Made by a program: the position numbers and the translations under genes | Part shown: positions 62,538-64,000 of the stretch, piece after piece | Numbering within the stretch: the first letter of the stretch is position 1 | Layout: each line of letters begins with the position of its first letter | From: Fusibacter_A sp965140735 | Lineage (GTDB): Bacteria; Bacillota; Clostridia; Peptostreptococcales; Acidaminobacteraceae | Length of the DNA stretch: 64,000 nt | NCBI GenBank assembly: GCA_965140735.1 | Contig: OZ223306.1 | Coordinates: 1,116,001 to 1,180,000 of the forward strand | Direction: 5' to 3' | Notes under the pieces: generated by a model | What the model saw: only the letters and a program-made list of their open reading frames with translations | What the model was told of the DNA's origin: nothing | The model's database searches: none

Positions 62538-63187
62538 TTTATAGCTTCTCTAAATGCCAAAATGGTTTCTTTGATATTTTCCGTATTAAAAACTGCTGAT
62601 CCAGCCACAATAACATTAGCCCCTGCATCAACTACAGTTTTAACATTATCAAGTTTAATACCACCATCCACTTGAATATCAATATCCAGGCCTTTACTAT
62701 CAATTATTTTTTTCAATCTAGAAATCTTATCTGTAGTCGCTTCAATATAACTCTGTCCGCCAAAGCCTGGATTGACAGACATGAGTAAAACCATATCCAC
62801 ATAGGTTAGAACCTCTTCCAGCACTGAAAGTGGCGTCCCAGGATTTAATGTAACCCCTACTTTAACGCCAAAAGATTTAATGTGTTGTAAAGTTCTATGA
62901 ATATGAGGACACGCTTCAATATGCACGTTGATTAAATCTGCACCTGCTTTAACAAAACTTTCAATATATTGATCCGGGTTTTCAATCATCAAATGCACAT
63001 CAACGAACAGATTAGTCTTTCCCTTTAAAGACTTTAAAATCGGAGCACCAAAAGAAATGTTAGGCACAAAATGGCCATCCATAACATCCACATGAAGATA
63101 TTCTACCCCTGCATCCTCAACTTCTTTTACATGCTCTAATAGTCTTGAAAAATCTGCCGACAATATTGACGGTGCTAATTTTACCAT
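62534..63187 (-). CDS. rpe: Ribulose-phosphate 3-epimerase
   Basis: Rpe interconverts ribulose 5-phosphate and xylulose 5-phosphate in the pentose phosphate pathway. The 217-residue TIM barrel shows APSILSADFSRLLEHV, VEYLHVDVMDGHFVPNISFG, LLMSVNPGFGGQ and IQVDGGIKLDNV, all diagnostic. It overlaps rsgA by seven bases and thiN by four, indicating tight coupling. Confidence 0.98.
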   Translation of the reverse strand: MVKLAPSILSADFSRLLEHVKEVEDAGVEYLHVDVMDGHFVPNISFGAPILKSLKGKTNLFVDVHLMIENPDQYIESFVKAGADLINVHIEACPHIHRTLQHIKSFGVKVGVTLNPGTPLSVLEEVLTYVDMVLLMSVNPGFGGQSYIEATTDKISRLKKIIDSKGLDIDIQVDGGIKLDNVKTVVDAGANVIVAGSAVFNTENIKETILAFREAIK

Positions 63188-64000
63188 TTTTTCTGTCTCC
63201 TTTTAAGTTCATTAATTTCATTTAAGATATAGAGATAGGCTTCATATCTATCTTTTGAAATGTTACCTTTTTCAATCGCCGCTTTTACAGCACACCCAGG
63301 TTCATTTAGATGCATGCAATTGTCAAACCGACAAGTTTCATCTTGCTGTCTAAATTCTGGAAAATATTCCTTTAAATCTTCTGCTTCTACCTCGTGCATA
63401 GAAAGAGAAGTAAACCCTGGCGTATCAACAACTATACCACCATTCTTAAGCTCCATAAGTTCAGAATGCCTCGTGGTATGCTTGCCTCTTTTAATCTTTT
63501 CACTGATCTCTCCAGTCTGCAAAGTGAACCCTTCATGAACTGCATTGAGCAGTGACGATTTTCCAACACCCGATGGTCCTGAGAAGACTGTAATCTTATC
63601 CTGAAGGTATTCACTCAGCTCATCTATACCTTCACCTTCAAGGGCGCAGGTCTTTAATACTGGATAGCCTATACGATGATAAATGGCTTCATATTTTTCA
63701 TAATCAAAGTCCACATCAAGATCGGCCTTATTAAAACAGATCACAATATCAAGCCCTGATTGCTCTGCCAAAACCAACATCTTATCCAAAAGAATAATAT
63801 TTGGCAACGGATTTTTTATAGAGAAAACAATAATCGCCTGATTGACATTGGCAACCGTTGGACGTAAAAGTTCCGTCTTACGCTCATAAATTTCCTCAAT
63901 CATGCCCAATTTTTTAGACTCATCGAGTATACTAATTCTGACATAATCACCCACAAGTGGCGTCACTTTTTGATTTTTAAACTTGCCGCGTGCTTTACAT
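63181..64000 (-). CDS. rsgA: Ribosome small subunit GTPase RsgA (partial, N-terminus beyond window)
   Basis: RsgA is a circularly permuted GTPase that acts late in 30S assembly. The frame is open to the right edge and includes CKARGKFKNQKVTPLVGDYV, the end of the OB fold, so the true start lies outside. Permuted motifs are CFNKADLD (G4), FSGPSGVGKSSLLNAV (G1) and VDTPGFTSL (G3). The C-terminal zinc site CRFDNCMHLNEPGC is present. A GTG at 63966 is not the real start, because the upstream residues match the family. Confidence 0.96.
   Translation of the reverse strand, partial: CKARGKFKNQKVTPLVGDYVRISILDESKKLGMIEEIYERKTELLRPTVANVNQAIIVFSIKNPLPNIILLDKMLVLAEQSGLDIVICFNKADLDVDFDYEKYEAIYHRIGYPVLKTCALEGEGIDELSEYLQDKITVFSGPSGVGKSSLLNAVHEGFTLQTGEISEKIKRGKHTTRHSELMELKNGGIVVDTPGFTSLSMHEVEAEDLKEYFPEFRQQDETCRFDNCMHLNEPGCAVKAAIEKGNISKDRYEAYLYILNEINELKRRQKKW

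Noticed and set aside
1..64000. CRISPR arrays, tRNA or rRNA genes, insertion sequences
   Set aside because: No regularly spaced repeats, cloverleaf-like sequences, rRNA stretches or transposase frames were seen on either strand.

Overview
The window is about 64 kb of AT-rich, densely packed bacterial chromosome. It comes from a motile, Gram-positive-type member of the Clostridia. The evidence is the unbroken Firmicutes gene order, the CodY regulator, the FliY switch protein with CheC-like modules, DNA-binding motifs of the sigma-A and sigma-D type, and strong AGGAGG ribosome binding sites. A Fusibacter or Acidaminobacteraceae-like lineage would fit, but I infer that only from general gene order and cannot prove it. 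Almost every gene lies on the minus strand. No tRNA, rRNA, CRISPR array or insertion sequence was recognised.

Right to left along the minus strand, the backbone is: (1) 64000-61845, rsgA, rpe and thiN, followed by an inserted LysR regulator with a divergent CTP-synthase-glutaminase-like gene (60099-61826). (2) 59994-53836, rpmB (plus strand), an Asp23 protein, a FakA/YloV kinase, recG, rsmD, coaD and a coiled-coil protein. (3) 53780-46663, an accessory stretch: a nitroreductase, a four-gene signalling operon (DUF342/FapA-like, tandem GAF, permuted NlpC/P60-like, diguanylate cyclase) and the wreck of a thyX gene. (4) 46662-36774, tmcAL and ackA (divergent), a DUF177 protein, rpmF, plsX, rnc, a radical SAM protein and smc. 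(5) 36652-31556, ftsY, ylxM, ffh, rpsP, khpA, rimM, trmD and rplS. (6) 31383-21796, rbgA, rnhB, a FliK-like protein, a short FlhB-like export switch, yraN, comM, dprA, topA and codY. (7) 21434-1, a flagellar operon from flgB through flhA, cut by the window start.

The flagellar operon runs in assembly order: rod and MS ring (flgB, flgC, fliE, fliF), switch and export ATPase (fliG, fliH, fliI, fliJ), hook-length and hook genes (MotE-like gene, fliK, flgD, flgE), stator (motA, motB), switch and chemotaxis (fliM, fliY, cheY), then the export gate (fliO, fliP, fliQ, fliR, flhB, flhA). Two good sigma-D promoter matches, before flgB and inside the fliL-fliM junction, and a hairpin terminator between flgE and flbD suggest the operon is expressed in graded blocks.

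The most interesting material is the four-gene DUF342/GAF/NlpC-P60-like/diguanylate cyclase operon, the glutaminase-like protein that keeps its cysteine but has lost the His and Glu of the triad, the internally deleted thyX, the second FliK/FlhB-like pair outside the flagellar operon, and several terminators placed inside otherwise conserved operons. Starts were chosen by Shine-Dalgarno position. Promoter and operator calls come from reading the sequence, not from a scoring program.
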